Shown: one piece after another, positions 46,301 through 53,885 of the stretch
Layout of the letters: every line of letters starts with the position of its first letter
How positions within the stretch are numbered: the first letter of the stretch is position 1
Origin: an uncultured Candidatus Nemicrothrix sp.
GTDB taxonomy: Bacteria; Actinomycetota; Acidimicrobiia; Acidimicrobiales; Acidimicrobilacustridaceae
Reading direction: 5' to 3'
Length of the DNA: 64,000 bases
NCBI GenBank assembly: GCA_903867185.1
Contig: CAIPQK010000171.1
Coordinates: forward strand, 21,428 to 85,427
Made by a program: the position numbers and the translations under genes
Notes under the pieces: model-generated
The model's input: the letters and a program-made list of their open reading frames with translations, nothing else
The model's database searches: none
What the model was told of the DNA's origin: nothing

Positions 46301-46821
46301 TTGCGGCGGCGGTACTTCAAAATGCCAGCGGCTTCTTCGATAATCGCCCGACGCTCTTCTGGTCGAGCGTTGAGCACCGCATCGATTTGGCCCTGCGAAA
46401 TGATCACGTGCTGTTGGCGACCAACGCCGCTGTCGGAAAGAAGATCCTGGATGTCGAGGAGTCGACAAGGAACGCCGTTCAGCGCGTATTCGCTGTCGCC
46501 GGAACGGAACAAGGTACGAGTGATCGTGACCTCATTGAACTCGATAGGGAGCATCCCCGACGCGTTGTCGATAGTCAGGCTGACTTCAGCACGCCCGAGA
46601 GCAGCGCGCTTTGTCGTGCCAGCAAAAATCACATCGTCCATTTTTTGTGAACGAACAGCCGAGGGTGCTTGCGCGCCAAGCACCCAGCCGATGGCATCGA
46701 CCACGTTAGATTTACCCGAACCGTTCGGACCCACCACAACGGTGACGCCTGGTTCAAGATCAAGAGCTGTCGTATCGGCGAAGGACTTGAAGCCCTTCAT
46801 CGTGAGTCGTTTCAGATACAT
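43360..46821 (-). CDS. smc: Chromosome segregation SMC ATPase
   Basis: Protein of 1153 residues: N-terminal ATP head with GPNGSGKSNVVDAIGWVLG, long coiled coils (about 160-490 and 660-1000), a hinge near residues 505-640, and a C-terminal head with LLSGGERSLTAL and VMDEVEAALDD. It organises and segregates the chromosome with ScpA/ScpB, which are not in the window. It shares one base with the mutM stop, completing the acpP-rnc-mutM-smc order. Confidence 0.97.
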   Translation of the reverse strand: MYLKRLTMKGFKSFADTTALDLEPGVTVVVGPNGSGKSNVVDAIGWVLGAQAPSAVRSQKMDDVIFAGTTKRAALGRAEVSLTIDNASGMLPIEFNEVTITRTLFRSGDSEYALNGVPCRLLDIQDLLSDSGVGRQQHVIISQGQIDAVLNARPEERRAIIEEAAGILKYRRRKEKSERRLMSTEGNLTRLQDLLREVRRQLRPLERQADAARRHAGVVSELTALRIFIAGRELAGLRTRLENGMRGRAELSSEEERLRRSLAELDAQIMSVEAELTAMGGDDLGDGLASYESLFQQARGLSAVLTERRRGLDRLRGASVDQGVVASLEAEAARLATELSEVEAEAEGFAPLVAELADAEELLAAERLAFEEQWSTGIPAPTGAAAEVRGELAALRTASGRAREERDRIATRATALAEKAAQLLTETESLRGQLIELESAELPLVESMESAESRRSQAESAVEAAESVHRSAESEQHAWRARVEALALALDEARSRAGTERLAGIDGVLGTVLDLVEIDAGWESAFEAAVGEALAAVVVDGVASGRRALEALSAESLSGAVLALGAERSARTAPPIGAPLRGHVRARRPDVEPLLDALLGSAVVIDGGWVQAVDASLAYPDAIVVTNTGDRFGMSGWRVGSSGAGATGAALDDATRRAEEAEVRASDAALVLEAARKELSEAAAVEAALARELDVNDSRLTAAGDRLQRAETDRRDAATEAEALNDHLVELSERVTREDARIAELEGMLPELEAADNELAASARRMAESRSRLEEQAAEVGSRRSDLEVRSVAVVERRQFLTGRLSEVETRLDGAAAEREAAEARRLELDRTQTALDRLSALVQNRSSLIEGRLSDFRERRRQQSEAARGVAGRLDGLRRQRSEQERGLGEVRERLQRAEIDHAEIEMRIEAAVEALRRDLDCEPDVAIASECPELAEGATAAGRARELERDLRLMGPINPLALEEFDALQERHTFLEQQLEDVKESRRELAKVIRAIDGEIVSVFAAAFADVAANFESLFQTLFPGGQGRLKLTEPDNLLLTGIEVEAKPSGKNVRKLSLLSGGERSLTALAYLFAVFRSRPSPFYVMDEVEAALDDMNLSRFLGLVAEFRNDAQLVIVSHQKRTMEAADCLYGVSMQSGGSSKVVSEKVSS

Positions 46822-47657
46822 CAGACCTGACAGACCTCGCAGTAGAAGGTGGACCGGCTCGCAACCTTTGTCTTGACGATGTCGTTACGACGACACCGAC
46901 GACATGGCTGCTTGTCGCGGTCGTACACCTGATGATGGCTTTGGTAATCGCCGGCCTTCCCGAACAGATCGACATATTGCCCATCGCCCAGGGTGGAACC
47001 GTTGTACTTAATTGCTTCGTGCAGAATCTCTACTAATGAGCGATAAAGGCGACGAATTTCCTGCGTCGTAAGTGAGCCGGTTTCACGATCGAAACGAAGG
47101 CCCGAATCGAAGAGGATCTCGTCGGCGTAGATATTTCCGATACCAGCGATCATTGACTGATCGGTGAGGAATGCCTTGAGTGACTGGCTCTTCGAGCGAA
47201 GGAGGTGACCGAAGTCGACCCACGACATGGGTGTTTCGACGGGATCAACCCCGAGGTTCGAAAGCTCCTCGATTTCAGACGTGATTTCGTCTGGAGTCGC
47301 AAGAAACATTTCGCCAAATGTCCGAGGATCGACGAATCGAAGTTGGCCACCTTGTGTGAACGTGATCGTCACGTGCGTGTGCTTCTCGACTGGATCCTTG
47401 ATTGCGTTACGACGCAATTGACCTGACATACGCAGATGCACCACAAGCACCTGCCCGTTGTCGAGCGGCATCAGGAGATATTTTCCTTTGCGCTGCGAAC
47501 CGGTGATTTTGGCGCCTTCGAGCCCCGCAACAAATTCTGCAGGAGTCTGACGTTTGATCGACTTTTTCCCGACCGTTTCGACGGTCTTCACCTTCCGACC
47601 GACAACTTCTTTTTCAAGTTCGCGGCGAATGGTTTCTACTTCGGGCAATTCAGGCAT
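46821..47657 (-). CDS. mutM: Formamidopyrimidine-DNA glycosylase
   Basis: Base-excision repair glycosylase/lyase of 278 residues that removes 8-oxoguanine. The N-terminus (M)PELPEVET provides the catalytic Pro2 and Glu3. The helix-two-turn-helix SMIAGIGNIYADE and the C-terminal zinc finger CRRCR with CEVC are intact. ATG 47657 is fixed by the need for Pro2. It overlaps rnc by 8 nt. Confidence 0.96.
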   Translation of the reverse strand: MPELPEVETIRRELEKEVVGRKVKTVETVGKKSIKRQTPAEFVAGLEGAKITGSQRKGKYLLMPLDNGQVLVVHLRMSGQLRRNAIKDPVEKHTHVTITFTQGGQLRFVDPRTFGEMFLATPDEITSEIEELSNLGVDPVETPMSWVDFGHLLRSKSQSLKAFLTDQSMIAGIGNIYADEILFDSGLRFDRETGSLTTQEIRRLYRSLVEILHEAIKYNGSTLGDGQYVDLFGKAGDYQSHHQVYDRDKQPCRRCRRNDIVKTKVASRSTFYCEVCQV

Positions 47658-48375
47658 CGTGCTGCCCACTCTCATGGTTGGGGACGGTCACCGTTGACAG
47701 ATAGTTGAGCGCGGCCTGCGCTGCGGCCTGTTCGGCGACCTTCTTTGATCGACCTTCGCCCTCACCGATGACGTTGCCGTCGATCGAAACGCGAGCAGAA
47801 AATCGTTTCTCGTGATCGGGACCTTCGGCCCCGAGTTCATAGATCGGCGCAGCGGAGAAACGCCGCGCTGTGAGTTCTTGAAGTTGCGACTTGAAATCGC
47901 CATCGCCGGGTTCCTGCGCCGCAGCAGCAATGGATGCTCCGAAGAGACCGAGGACCACATCTCGAGCGGCATCAATTCCGCCATCGACATACACAGCGCC
48001 GATGATGGCCTCCAAGGCATCGGACAGGATGGATGCTTTCGACCGACCGCCACTGGCATCTTCACCTTTGCCGAGGCGAACCGCCTCGCCCACGCCGAGG
48101 TCGCCGGCGATTTTGGCCAATGTTGGTTCGCTCACAACTGCTGACCGAACTTTGGCCAGGAGCCCTTCGGGCATCTCGGGGTGAGTGGTGAAGAGGTAAT
48201 CAGTCACCACAACACCAAGAACAGCATCGCCAAGGAATTCAAGTCGTTCATTCGATGCTGTGTGGCCGGTCTCGTAACACCAGGACCGATGCGTGAGCGC
48301 GAGCGTTAAAGGCCCGGGATCGGAGAACCCGTAACCCAGACGTTCGACCAGCTCGGCAACTGCGTCGGTGCTCAG
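47650..48375 (-). CDS. rnc: Ribonuclease III with apparently non-canonical start codon
   Basis: Double-strand RNA endonuclease of about 241 residues. The N-terminal RLGYGFSDPGPLTLALTHRS, catalytic NERLEFLGDAV (E46, D50), second acidic pair in LSDALEAIIGAVYVDGG, and a C-terminal dsRBD (DFKSQLQELTARR) are all present. No ATG, GTG or TTG lies in frame before residue 56 back to a point inside acpP. The first GTG (48210) would remove E46 and D50. A CTG at 48375, five bases after the acpP stop, is the most plausible start and gives normal length. The start is inferred and the coding region is certain. Confidence 0.85.
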   Translation of the reverse strand: MSTDAVAELVERLGYGFSDPGPLTLALTHRSWCYETGHTASNERLEFLGDAVLGVVVTDYLFTTHPEMPEGLLAKVRSAVVSEPTLAKIAGDLGVGEAVRLGKGEDASGGRSKASILSDALEAIIGAVYVDGGIDAARDVVLGLFGASIAAAAQEPGDGDFKSQLQELTARRFSAAPIYELGAEGPDHEKRFSARVSIDGNVIGEGEGRSKKVAEQAAAQAALNYLSTVTVPNHESGQHDA

Positions 48376-48379
48376 GACC

Positions 48380-48670
48380 TCAGCCCAGTTTCGCCATGAC
48401 GTAATCGATGGCGTCGCGCACGGTCTTCAGATCGGCGAGATCTTCGTCCTCGATGCGGAATCCGACGCTGCGCTCGCCCAGTTCTTCTTCAAGGGCTTCG
48501 ACCAACTCAATGAGCGCAAGGCTGTCGGCATCGAGGTCATCGGCGAAGGAATCACCCTCGTTAATGGCAGTGGGCTCGGTCTCGAGGATGTCGGCTAACC
48601 GGTCTCGGACCAGATTCAGGACGAACTCTCGGTCGATGGGGCCTTGTTCGACATGGGTCTCAGCGGGCAC
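48380..48670 (-). CDS. acpP: Acyl carrier protein
   Basis: Acidic protein of 96 residues. The phosphopantetheine serine is Ser50 in DDLDADSLALIELVEAL. It carries fatty-acyl intermediates during lipid synthesis. It is somewhat longer than typical because of an N-terminal extension of about 15 residues. GTG start with GAGGAG 6 nt upstream. It is followed at once by rnc, and plsX lies upstream on the same strand. Confidence 0.95.
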   Translation of the reverse strand: MPAETHVEQGPIDREFVLNLVRDRLADILETEPTAINEGDSFADDLDADSLALIELVEALEEELGERSVGFRIEDEDLADLKTVRDAIDYVMAKLG

Positions 48671-48703
48671 AACGGTCTCCTCGGACGAAAACGGAACGTC
48701 CGG

Positions 48704-48709
48704 ATCGTA
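48704..48709 (-). promoter_or_regulatory. Possible -10 element for the acpP-rnc-mutM-smc operon
   Basis: TACGAT (minus strand) lies 33 nt before the acpP start and would give a short leader that contains the GAGGAG site. No good -35 match was seen. Confidence 0.35.
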
Positions 48710-48744
48710 CCGGAATCAAACTTTGCCCGCTTGTGAAAACCGCA

Positions 48745-48764
48745 GGTCGGAACCGCATCCGACC
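48745..48764 (-). terminator. Hairpin after plsX
   Basis: GGTCGGA/TCCGACC (7 bp) with a 6-nt loop, 14 nt past the plsX stop. It separates plsX from the acpP promoter region. No U-tract. Confidence 0.45.
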
Positions 48765-48778
48765 AGCACCACTTCAGG

Positions 48779-49774
48779 TCAGTCAGCGGGACGGACGGTG
48801 GCCGCAATATGGCCGACCACATTGGCGGTCACCATGTCGGCAGCAACACGAATGGCGTTCACCATCGCTCGGTCTGATGAGGAGCCGTGGCTAATGATGC
48901 ACACACCATCAACTCCGAGAAGCATCGCTCCCCCGGTGTTCTCTGGGTCGAGAGAGTCATACAACGGAAGAAGTGACGGCCACAGAACTGCTGCAGCCGC
49001 GCGTGCTTCGTCAGAAGATTCGAATGCAGCAAGAAGCGAGTTGATGATCGACTTCAGCGAACCTTCAAGAGTCTTTAGTGCAACGTTTCCGGTGAAGCCA
49101 TCGGTGACGACAACGTCTACATCGTCGGTCATGATGTCGCGACCTTCGACATTGCCGATGAATTGAGCGCCGGTTGCACCGATCCAAGAACCTTCGGCCA
49201 ACAACTTGTGCGTCTCTTTGACGAGCGGATTGCCCTTCGTGGGCTCTTCGCCAATCGAGAGCAGACCAACACGTGGCGAAGCGATCCCGAACCGTTGTTT
49301 CGCGAACACCGCACCCATTTGCGCGAACTGAACAAGCCACTCAGCGCTGCACTCGGCATTCGCTCCGGCATCGAGTAACACCGTGGGAGTGTCGGCGCCA
49401 GGAACAGGAATCGGCGTTGCAATTGCAGGTCTTTGCACGCCTTTAATGCGCCCCATACGCAACAACGCGCTCGCCATTGTGGCGCCAGTATTTCCTGCAC
49501 TCACCATCGCTGATGCTTTTCCATCGCGCACTGCTTCGGCAGCGCGAACAAGCGATGAATCTTTCATCTTGCGAACACTTGATCCGGCGTCGGCATCCAT
49601 TTCGATGACTTCGGATGCTTCGATGACTTCTAAACCGCCTGTGTCGCCAAGCTCAGCAGCGCGTCCGACTAAGACAACGGGAATACCAAGTTCCTCGACA
49701 GCACGGCGCGCGCCGGCGACGATTGCACCGGGAGCGTTGTCGCCCCCCATGGCATCAACAGCGATGGGAAGCAT
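48779..49774 (-). CDS. plsX: Phosphate acyltransferase PlsX
   Basis: Protein of 331 residues that converts acyl-ACP to acyl-phosphate for phospholipid synthesis. It starts LPIAVDAMGGDNAPGAIV and has SAGNTGATMASALL and VTDGFTGNVALKTLEG, all typical of PlsX. It follows rpmF by 15 nt, the common rpmF-plsX arrangement. GAGGGG precedes the ATG. Confidence 0.96.
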   Translation of the reverse strand: MLPIAVDAMGGDNAPGAIVAGARRAVEELGIPVVLVGRAAELGDTGGLEVIEASEVIEMDADAGSSVRKMKDSSLVRAAEAVRDGKASAMVSAGNTGATMASALLRMGRIKGVQRPAIATPIPVPGADTPTVLLDAGANAECSAEWLVQFAQMGAVFAKQRFGIASPRVGLLSIGEEPTKGNPLVKETHKLLAEGSWIGATGAQFIGNVEGRDIMTDDVDVVVTDGFTGNVALKTLEGSLKSIINSLLAAFESSDEARAAAAVLWPSLLPLYDSLDPENTGGAMLLGVDGVCIISHGSSSDRAMVNAIRVAADMVTANVVGHIAATVRPAD

Positions 49775-49789
49775 GAAGACCCCTCGGGA

Positions 49790-49969
49790 TCAGTCGACGT
49801 TGAGAGCCTGGCGGCCGTTGTACCAACCGCAGTTGCCACACACGACGTGCGGACGCTTTACGGCACCACAACGCGGGCAGGTGCTACGAGCCGGGGTGAC
49901 GATGCGCCATGCTGAGGCACGACGACTGCGGCTCTTGGACTTCGAGGTCTTCTTCTTGGGTACGGCCAT
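49790..49969 (-). CDS. rpmF: 50S ribosomal protein L32
   Basis: Ribosomal protein of 59 residues beginning MAVPKKKTSKSKSRSRRA, with zinc ribbon CPRCG and CGNCG. It is the zinc-containing form. It lies 75 nt after the DUF177 gene, the usual partner in this operon. Confidence 0.96.
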   Translation of the reverse strand: MAVPKKKTSKSKSRSRRASAWRIVTPARSTCPRCGAVKRPHVVCGNCGWYNGRQALNVD

Positions 49970-50044
49970 GGTCGTTCCTGATTCGGGGGGCGGCACACAG
50001 AGCCGCTCGCGGGACCGGGGGATGCCCCGGGCAGACGGAGGACT

Positions 50045-50587
50045 CTACTCGCCGGACTCGTCTGGCTCGAAGTCCAGATCTGCGAGGGCCGCCCAGCGGG
50101 GGTCCGAGACGGGCCCGGGCCCAGTGTCGTCCTCAGTTTCCTCCACCTCAATCACACTGCCGGTGGGGAACGTTTCAGGGGCTGGACCACGACATTCCTC
50201 GTCGCACAATGGCGCCAAGGGCAGGGCCAGGAGGACCGCGTCGCGCACCATTGGCTCCAAATTCACCATGTCATCAGCCATCGCATAGGTCTCGCCCTCA
50301 ACCGGTCGAGGTTCAAAAATTTCACGCACTTTGGCCACAGAGCGACTTTGCACTGGCTGCAGGCAACGCCGGCACTCCCCTTCCCAAGGGGTCGTGATGG
50401 TGCCCGTGGCAACCAGGCCATTACTCAGCGACTCGAGTTCAAGATCGACATCGATCGACGCGCCTTCAGGAACTGAGGCCGACGAGATTGCCAGTCCCGA
50501 GAGCTCGACAGATTCCGTGAACTGACGACGAGTCCCTGGATTTCGACGGAGATCGGCGATGCCGACCACCAGCGGCCGAAAGGTCAT
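50045..50587 (-). CDS. DUF177 (YceD-like) protein
   Basis: Protein of 180 residues with the DUF177 cysteine pattern CRRCLQP and CDEEC and an acidic C-terminus. DUF177 proteins are linked to 23S rRNA accumulation and nearly always precede rpmF. Start ATG is 3 nt after the stop of the upstream coiled-coil gene. Confidence 0.9.
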   Translation of the reverse strand: MTFRPLVVGIADLRRNPGTRRQFTESVELSGLAISSASVPEGASIDVDLELESLSNGLVATGTITTPWEGECRRCLQPVQSRSVAKVREIFEPRPVEGETYAMADDMVNLEPMVRDAVLLALPLAPLCDEECRGPAPETFPTGSVIEVEETEDDTGPGPVSDPRWAALADLDFEPDESGE

Positions 50588-50590
50588 CGA

Positions 50591-51481
50591 CTACGAGTAA
50601 TCCTGATCAAAGAAATTCGCGGCAGCGTCGCGGATCGTTTGAGTCGGATGATTCGATGACGGCGGCGGAGGAAGATCGGAATAACGGTCGTCGACGACGG
50701 TGAGGCGCGGACGTTCTTCGTACTCATCGTCGAAGGGAAGAGACCCTTCAGCCCACGAGTCAGCATCGGCATTGACGACGCCTTCTTCGTCGTACAGCGC
50801 GGGTGCACCGTCGAGTTGAGAAAGTTCGTCGTAGACCGAAGACGGCGCCGACGGCGCACTGAAGTCATCAGACATGACGCTGTCATCGTCGTAACCCACC
50901 GGAGGTCCTTCGACCCCATGTTCCGCTGCAGCTGCTGCCTCGGCGAGGAGATTGGTTCCCTGCAACTTGGCCCGACCAGCACCAACAAGTTTCTGAGTGC
51001 GTTCCAACACGATTTCGAAACTGGCAAGTTTCTGATCGCAGAAATCTTCGACCTCATGGCGAAGGCGCCGGGCATCGGCCTGAGCGGCATCGACGATGTC
51101 ATAGGCCCTTTGTTCTGCGGCCTTTACTACCTCGGTACGTTGCACCATTCGCTCTGCTCGGGTGCGGGCTTGTTCAATGAGGTCATCGGCCTCGTGCCGA
51201 GTCCTAGCCAGGAATTCTTCACGCTCTTTGAGCAGCCAGCGCGCCGCACGAAGCTCTTCGGGAAGCGATTCGAGTGCTTCATCGACGAGCCTGAGTACTT
51301 CGTCTTTCGAGATCATTGACGATGCTGACAACGGAACATCGCGCGCGTTTTCAATCATGTCGCGCAGTGTCAGCAGCAGGTCTTCGGTTTCGGCCGGGTG
51401 ATACTGCGCACCCACCGAGGGAGGCGTGAGATCGATCTCAATGTCGTGATCGTCGAATGTGGGATTGTCGTAGTGACTCAC
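50591..51481 (-). CDS. DivIVA-like coiled-coil protein (Rv2927c-type)
   Basis: Protein of 296 residues. A central coiled coil (about 75-165, with EEFLARTRHEADDLIEQARTR... heptads) resembles DivIVA/Wag31-type cell-division proteins. It is flanked by an acidic N-terminus and a long acidic, Pro-rich C-terminal region. The same position next to DUF177 and coaD/rsmD is held by Rv2927c in mycobacteria. Role in division or polar growth is inferred. It overlaps coaD in ATGA. Confidence 0.75.
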   Translation of the reverse strand: MSHYDNPTFDDHDIEIDLTPPSVGAQYHPAETEDLLLTLRDMIENARDVPLSASSMISKDEVLRLVDEALESLPEELRAARWLLKEREEFLARTRHEADDLIEQARTRAERMVQRTEVVKAAEQRAYDIVDAAQADARRLRHEVEDFCDQKLASFEIVLERTQKLVGAGRAKLQGTNLLAEAAAAAEHGVEGPPVGYDDDSVMSDDFSAPSAPSSVYDELSQLDGAPALYDEEGVVNADADSWAEGSLPFDDEYEERPRLTVVDDRYSDLPPPPSSNHPTQTIRDAAANFFDQDYS

Positions 51482-51957
51482 GATCGATACTTCTCCTGAA
51501 GTCGTTTGGCCACGGCGGGCGGCACCATGGCCGTCACGTCGCCACCGAAGCGGGTGATCTCTCGCAACAACTTGGACGCAAGGAACGAATTCCCCGAGGC
51601 CGATGGAATGAACAGTGTGTCCACTCCTGAAATTTTGTGATTCATCTGTGCCATCTGGAGTTCGCTCTCGAAATCCGAAACGGCACGGAGGCCCTTCACG
51701 ATGAAATCAGCATCCATCTCTTTGGCAAGGTCAACAACAAGCGATGCGAACATCGTGACCTTCACATTGCCAAGAGGAGCAACAGATTCCTCGAGCATCT
51801 CGCGCCGTTCTTCAAGAGAGAACAGTGGCTCGCCCTTTTGCGGATTACGCATGGCGGCGACGATGACTTCGTCAAAGAGGCGCGACGCAGTCGCGATGAT
51901 CTCAAGGTGACCGTTATGGATCGGGTCAAAAGATCCCGGGTAAAGCACTCGGGTCAC
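51478..51957 (-). CDS. coaD: Phosphopantetheine adenylyltransferase
   Basis: Nucleotidyltransferase of 159 residues in coenzyme A synthesis. The YPGSFDPIHNGH motif binds ATP, and the C-terminal SSVAKRL-like region is replaced by PSASGNSFLASKLLREI. GTG 51957 overlaps the rsmD stop in GTGA, so longer starts were rejected. Confidence 0.96.
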   Translation of the reverse strand: MTRVLYPGSFDPIHNGHLEIIATASRLFDEVIVAAMRNPQKGEPLFSLEERREMLEESVAPLGNVKVTMFASLVVDLAKEMDADFIVKGLRAVSDFESELQMAQMNHKISGVDTLFIPSASGNSFLASKLLREITRFGGDVTAMVPPAVAKRLQEKYRS

Positions 51958-52529
51958 GGAGACTCCGGACTGTCGGGGGGCAGTAGGACGCTTACGAGCG
52001 TACCCCCGTACCTCTTCTCCTTTTGTGCATCCCACCCTTTTGGAACTGCGATAGGACGCGCCGATTCGGTAACAACCACTCCTCCCGCAGCAATGACGCC
52101 AACAAAGCTGAGGACTTCTGACCAGAGGTCATCTTCGGCGGCGTAGGGCGGATCGATAAGAACGAGATCAAATCGCGAATGTTCGAAACCTGCAGAAGTG
52201 GAGGCCTGACGCAGCCAAGTCACCGCGTCTTGCGGCGCCACAATTGACTGGTCGACAAAACCGGTTGTCACAAGGTTGGTCGCGATCGCCTTCCGCGCAT
52301 CACGTCCAGTATCAACAAACACGCAAGAGCCAGCACCTCTCGACAAGGCTTCGATCCCGAGAGCTCCTGAACCCGCATAGAGGTCGAGCACCTTTGCGCC
52401 ATCGACCGCGCCAAGACTCACAAGTGAATTGAACATGGCCTCACGCACACGATCGAGCGTGGGACGGGTATCGCTCCCTTCCGGAGCGATCAATCGACGT
52501 CCTCCAGCTTCACCGGCCACAACCCTCAT
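51954..52529 (-). CDS. rsmD: 16S rRNA (guanine966-N2)-methyltransferase RsmD
   Basis: SAM-dependent methyltransferase of 191 residues: LDLYAGSGALGIEALSRGA binds SAM and LVLIDPPYA is the catalytic DPPY motif. It starts an operon with coaD and the DivIVA-like gene. Its -10 element lies 7 nt before the ATG, so the mRNA is probably leaderless. Confidence 0.95.
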   Translation of the reverse strand: MRVVAGEAGGRRLIAPEGSDTRPTLDRVREAMFNSLVSLGAVDGAKVLDLYAGSGALGIEALSRGAGSCVFVDTGRDARKAIATNLVTTGFVDQSIVAPQDAVTWLRQASTSAGFEHSRFDLVLIDPPYAAEDDLWSEVLSFVGVIAAGGVVVTESARPIAVPKGWDAQKEKRYGGTLVSVLLPPDSPESP

Positions 52530-52536
52530 GACGGCG

Positions 52537-52542
52537 ACCGTA
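52537..52542 (-). promoter_or_regulatory. -10 element of the rsmD operon, overlapping a divergent promoter
   Basis: TACGGT on the minus strand is 7 nt before the rsmD ATG. Its last two positions overlap the plus-strand TACCCT (52541-52546) of the divergent gene. Confidence 0.5.
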
Positions 52543-52546
52543 CCCT
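52541..52546 (+). promoter_or_regulatory. -10 element of the small zinc-ribbon gene, overlapping a divergent promoter
   Basis: TACCCT lies 6 nt before the ATG at 52553. It overlaps the rsmD -10 by two bases on the other strand, so both promoters cannot be occupied at once. Confidence 0.5.
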
Positions 52547-52552
52547 GTGATC

Positions 52553-52729
52553 ATGGAAGCCGAACTCGGAATGACCTGCGTCGACTGCGGAGGCACCCTT
52601 CACCCCTTGTCCTACCCACCCGAAGAGGGTTGGGAGCCTGGCGATGTGGTGGCGTACCGATGCCCCGACTGCAATGAACGATTCGACATCGTTCTCGGCG
52701 ATCCCCCCGACGACGACGATCGCTACTGA
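52553..52729 (+). CDS. Small zinc-ribbon protein
   Basis: Protein of 58 residues with two CxxC knuckles (TCVDCGG and RCPDCNE) and an acidic end. No known family was recognised. It may bind zinc or nucleic acid. It is transcribed divergently from rsmD with 23 nt between start codons. Its 3-prime end is 14 nt before a SnoaL-like gene that has its own -10 element. Confidence 0.75.
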   Translation: MEAELGMTCVDCGGTLHPLSYPPEEGWEPGDVVAYRCPDCNERFDIVLGDPPDDDDRY

Positions 52730-52731
52730 CC

Positions 52732-52737
52732 TACGGT
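52732..52737 (+). promoter_or_regulatory. -10 element for a probable leaderless transcript (SnoaL-like gene)
   Basis: TACGGT is 6 nt before the ATG at 52744, directly after the stop of the small zinc-ribbon gene. Confidence 0.45.
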
Positions 52738-52743
52738 CGCGCA

Positions 52744-53178
52744 ATGGGCATCGACGCTGACGTTCACAACCTTGTTGGTCGCTACTGCGACGCAGTACTG
52801 CGCGTTGACATTGCTGAATTCGCCAACGCGTGGACTGACGACGCTCGTTGGCTCATTCCCGGCGACGGAGTCATCGAAGGACGCGACGCCATCACCGCAA
52901 CCTTCAAAAAGATCCGTCCCTCGTATCGACAATGCATACAAGAAGTTCTTAATGGCACCATTTCATACGTCGACGGCGACAACGCAAGCGCTCGCTGGCA
53001 GATCCGCGAACTTCAGTGGCGTGAAGATGGATCGGTGAGTGAACTCATCGGCGTCTACCACGACGTCATGGTCCGAGGCCTCGACGGCTCACTGCGATTT
53101 AGTGAGCGCGATTTCGAATTGATTTACAGCGGTCCGATTGATGGAAGCGGAAAACTGCGTTCGCCCCGCACGTTGTAA
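52744..53178 (+). CDS. SnoaL-like (NTF2-fold) protein
   Basis: Protein of 144 residues. DVHNLVGRYCDAVLRVDIAEFANAWTDDARW and IEGRDAITATFKKI are the usual helix and strand signatures of SnoaL-like proteins. The substrate and reaction are unknown. It is convergent with an alpha/beta hydrolase. Confidence 0.8.
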   Translation: MGIDADVHNLVGRYCDAVLRVDIAEFANAWTDDARWLIPGDGVIEGRDAITATFKKIRPSYRQCIQEVLNGTISYVDGDNASARWQIRELQWREDGSVSELIGVYHDVMVRGLDGSLRFSERDFELIYSGPIDGSGKLRSPRTL

Positions 53179-53196
53179 TCAGTCGTCGTCAAGCGT

Positions 53197-53862
53197 TCAA
53201 TCAAGAATTGCCACGAGGATGTCGGCGAGTTCTGCGGGACGAGCCACCATCGGCGAATGGTCGCCTGACATCTCGACCACATCGGCACCCATGCGTTTGG
53301 CCACCGCTCGCTGGCCATCGACAAGAAGAATCGGATCGTCTTTGCATACGACATAGGTCGCCGGCGTTGTGCGCCATGCTGCCTTTTCAACGACGACATT
53401 TCCGCCCGTATTTCCGGACCGAAGTTTGGTCGCCCATTGGGCGGCCTCTTCGGGATCAATGTCGGGGTAGAAAACCTGCGCCGCGAACTCCGGGTCGATG
53501 AACGGAAGTCCGTCGTCATCAACGCGCATGGTGGTGAGGAATTGCTCGCCGATCGTCATTGGACCGCCGCTGCCCAACTCGCCCGCGTCTGGGCCGAGTG
53601 CAGTGAGATACACCAACCGTTCCACCGATGAGTGATTACCAGCGACCGTGACTACTGCCCCACCGTAGGAATGACCAAGCAAAATGACGGGGCCATCGAG
53701 GCCATCAAGCACCGCAGTGACGGCGGCAGCGTCTTCGGTGAGATCAGTGAGCGGAAGATCTACGAGCGCGGTTTTCACCCCGCGAGCGTCGAGCTCTGTA
53801 ACCAGAGTCTCGAAACACCAACTGCCGTGAAATGCCCCATGAGTAAGAACGATCGTTGTCAT
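53197..53862 (-). CDS. Alpha/beta hydrolase
   Basis: Protein of 221 residues: oxyanion region THGAFHGSW, nucleophile GHSYGG, acid in CKDDPIL and His in SGDHSPM. It resembles small esterase-like hydrolases of the plant salicylate/methyl-ester esterase type found in bacteria. Substrate unknown. It is monocistronic with its own -10 element. Confidence 0.88.
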   Translation of the reverse strand: MTTIVLTHGAFHGSWCFETLVTELDARGVKTALVDLPLTDLTEDAAAVTAVLDGLDGPVILLGHSYGGAVVTVAGNHSSVERLVYLTALGPDAGELGSGGPMTIGEQFLTTMRVDDDGLPFIDPEFAAQVFYPDIDPEEAAQWATKLRSGNTGGNVVVEKAAWRTTPATYVVCKDDPILLVDGQRAVAKRMGADVVEMSGDHSPMVARPAELADILVAILD

Positions 53863-53868
53863 GGCCGC

Positions 53869-53874
53869 ACATTA
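53869..53874 (-). promoter_or_regulatory. -10 element for a probable leaderless transcript (hydrolase)
   Basis: TAATGT on the minus strand is 6 nt before the ATG at 53862, in the 23-nt gap after recG. Confidence 0.5.
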
Positions 53875-53885
53875 GGGCCGAACGC

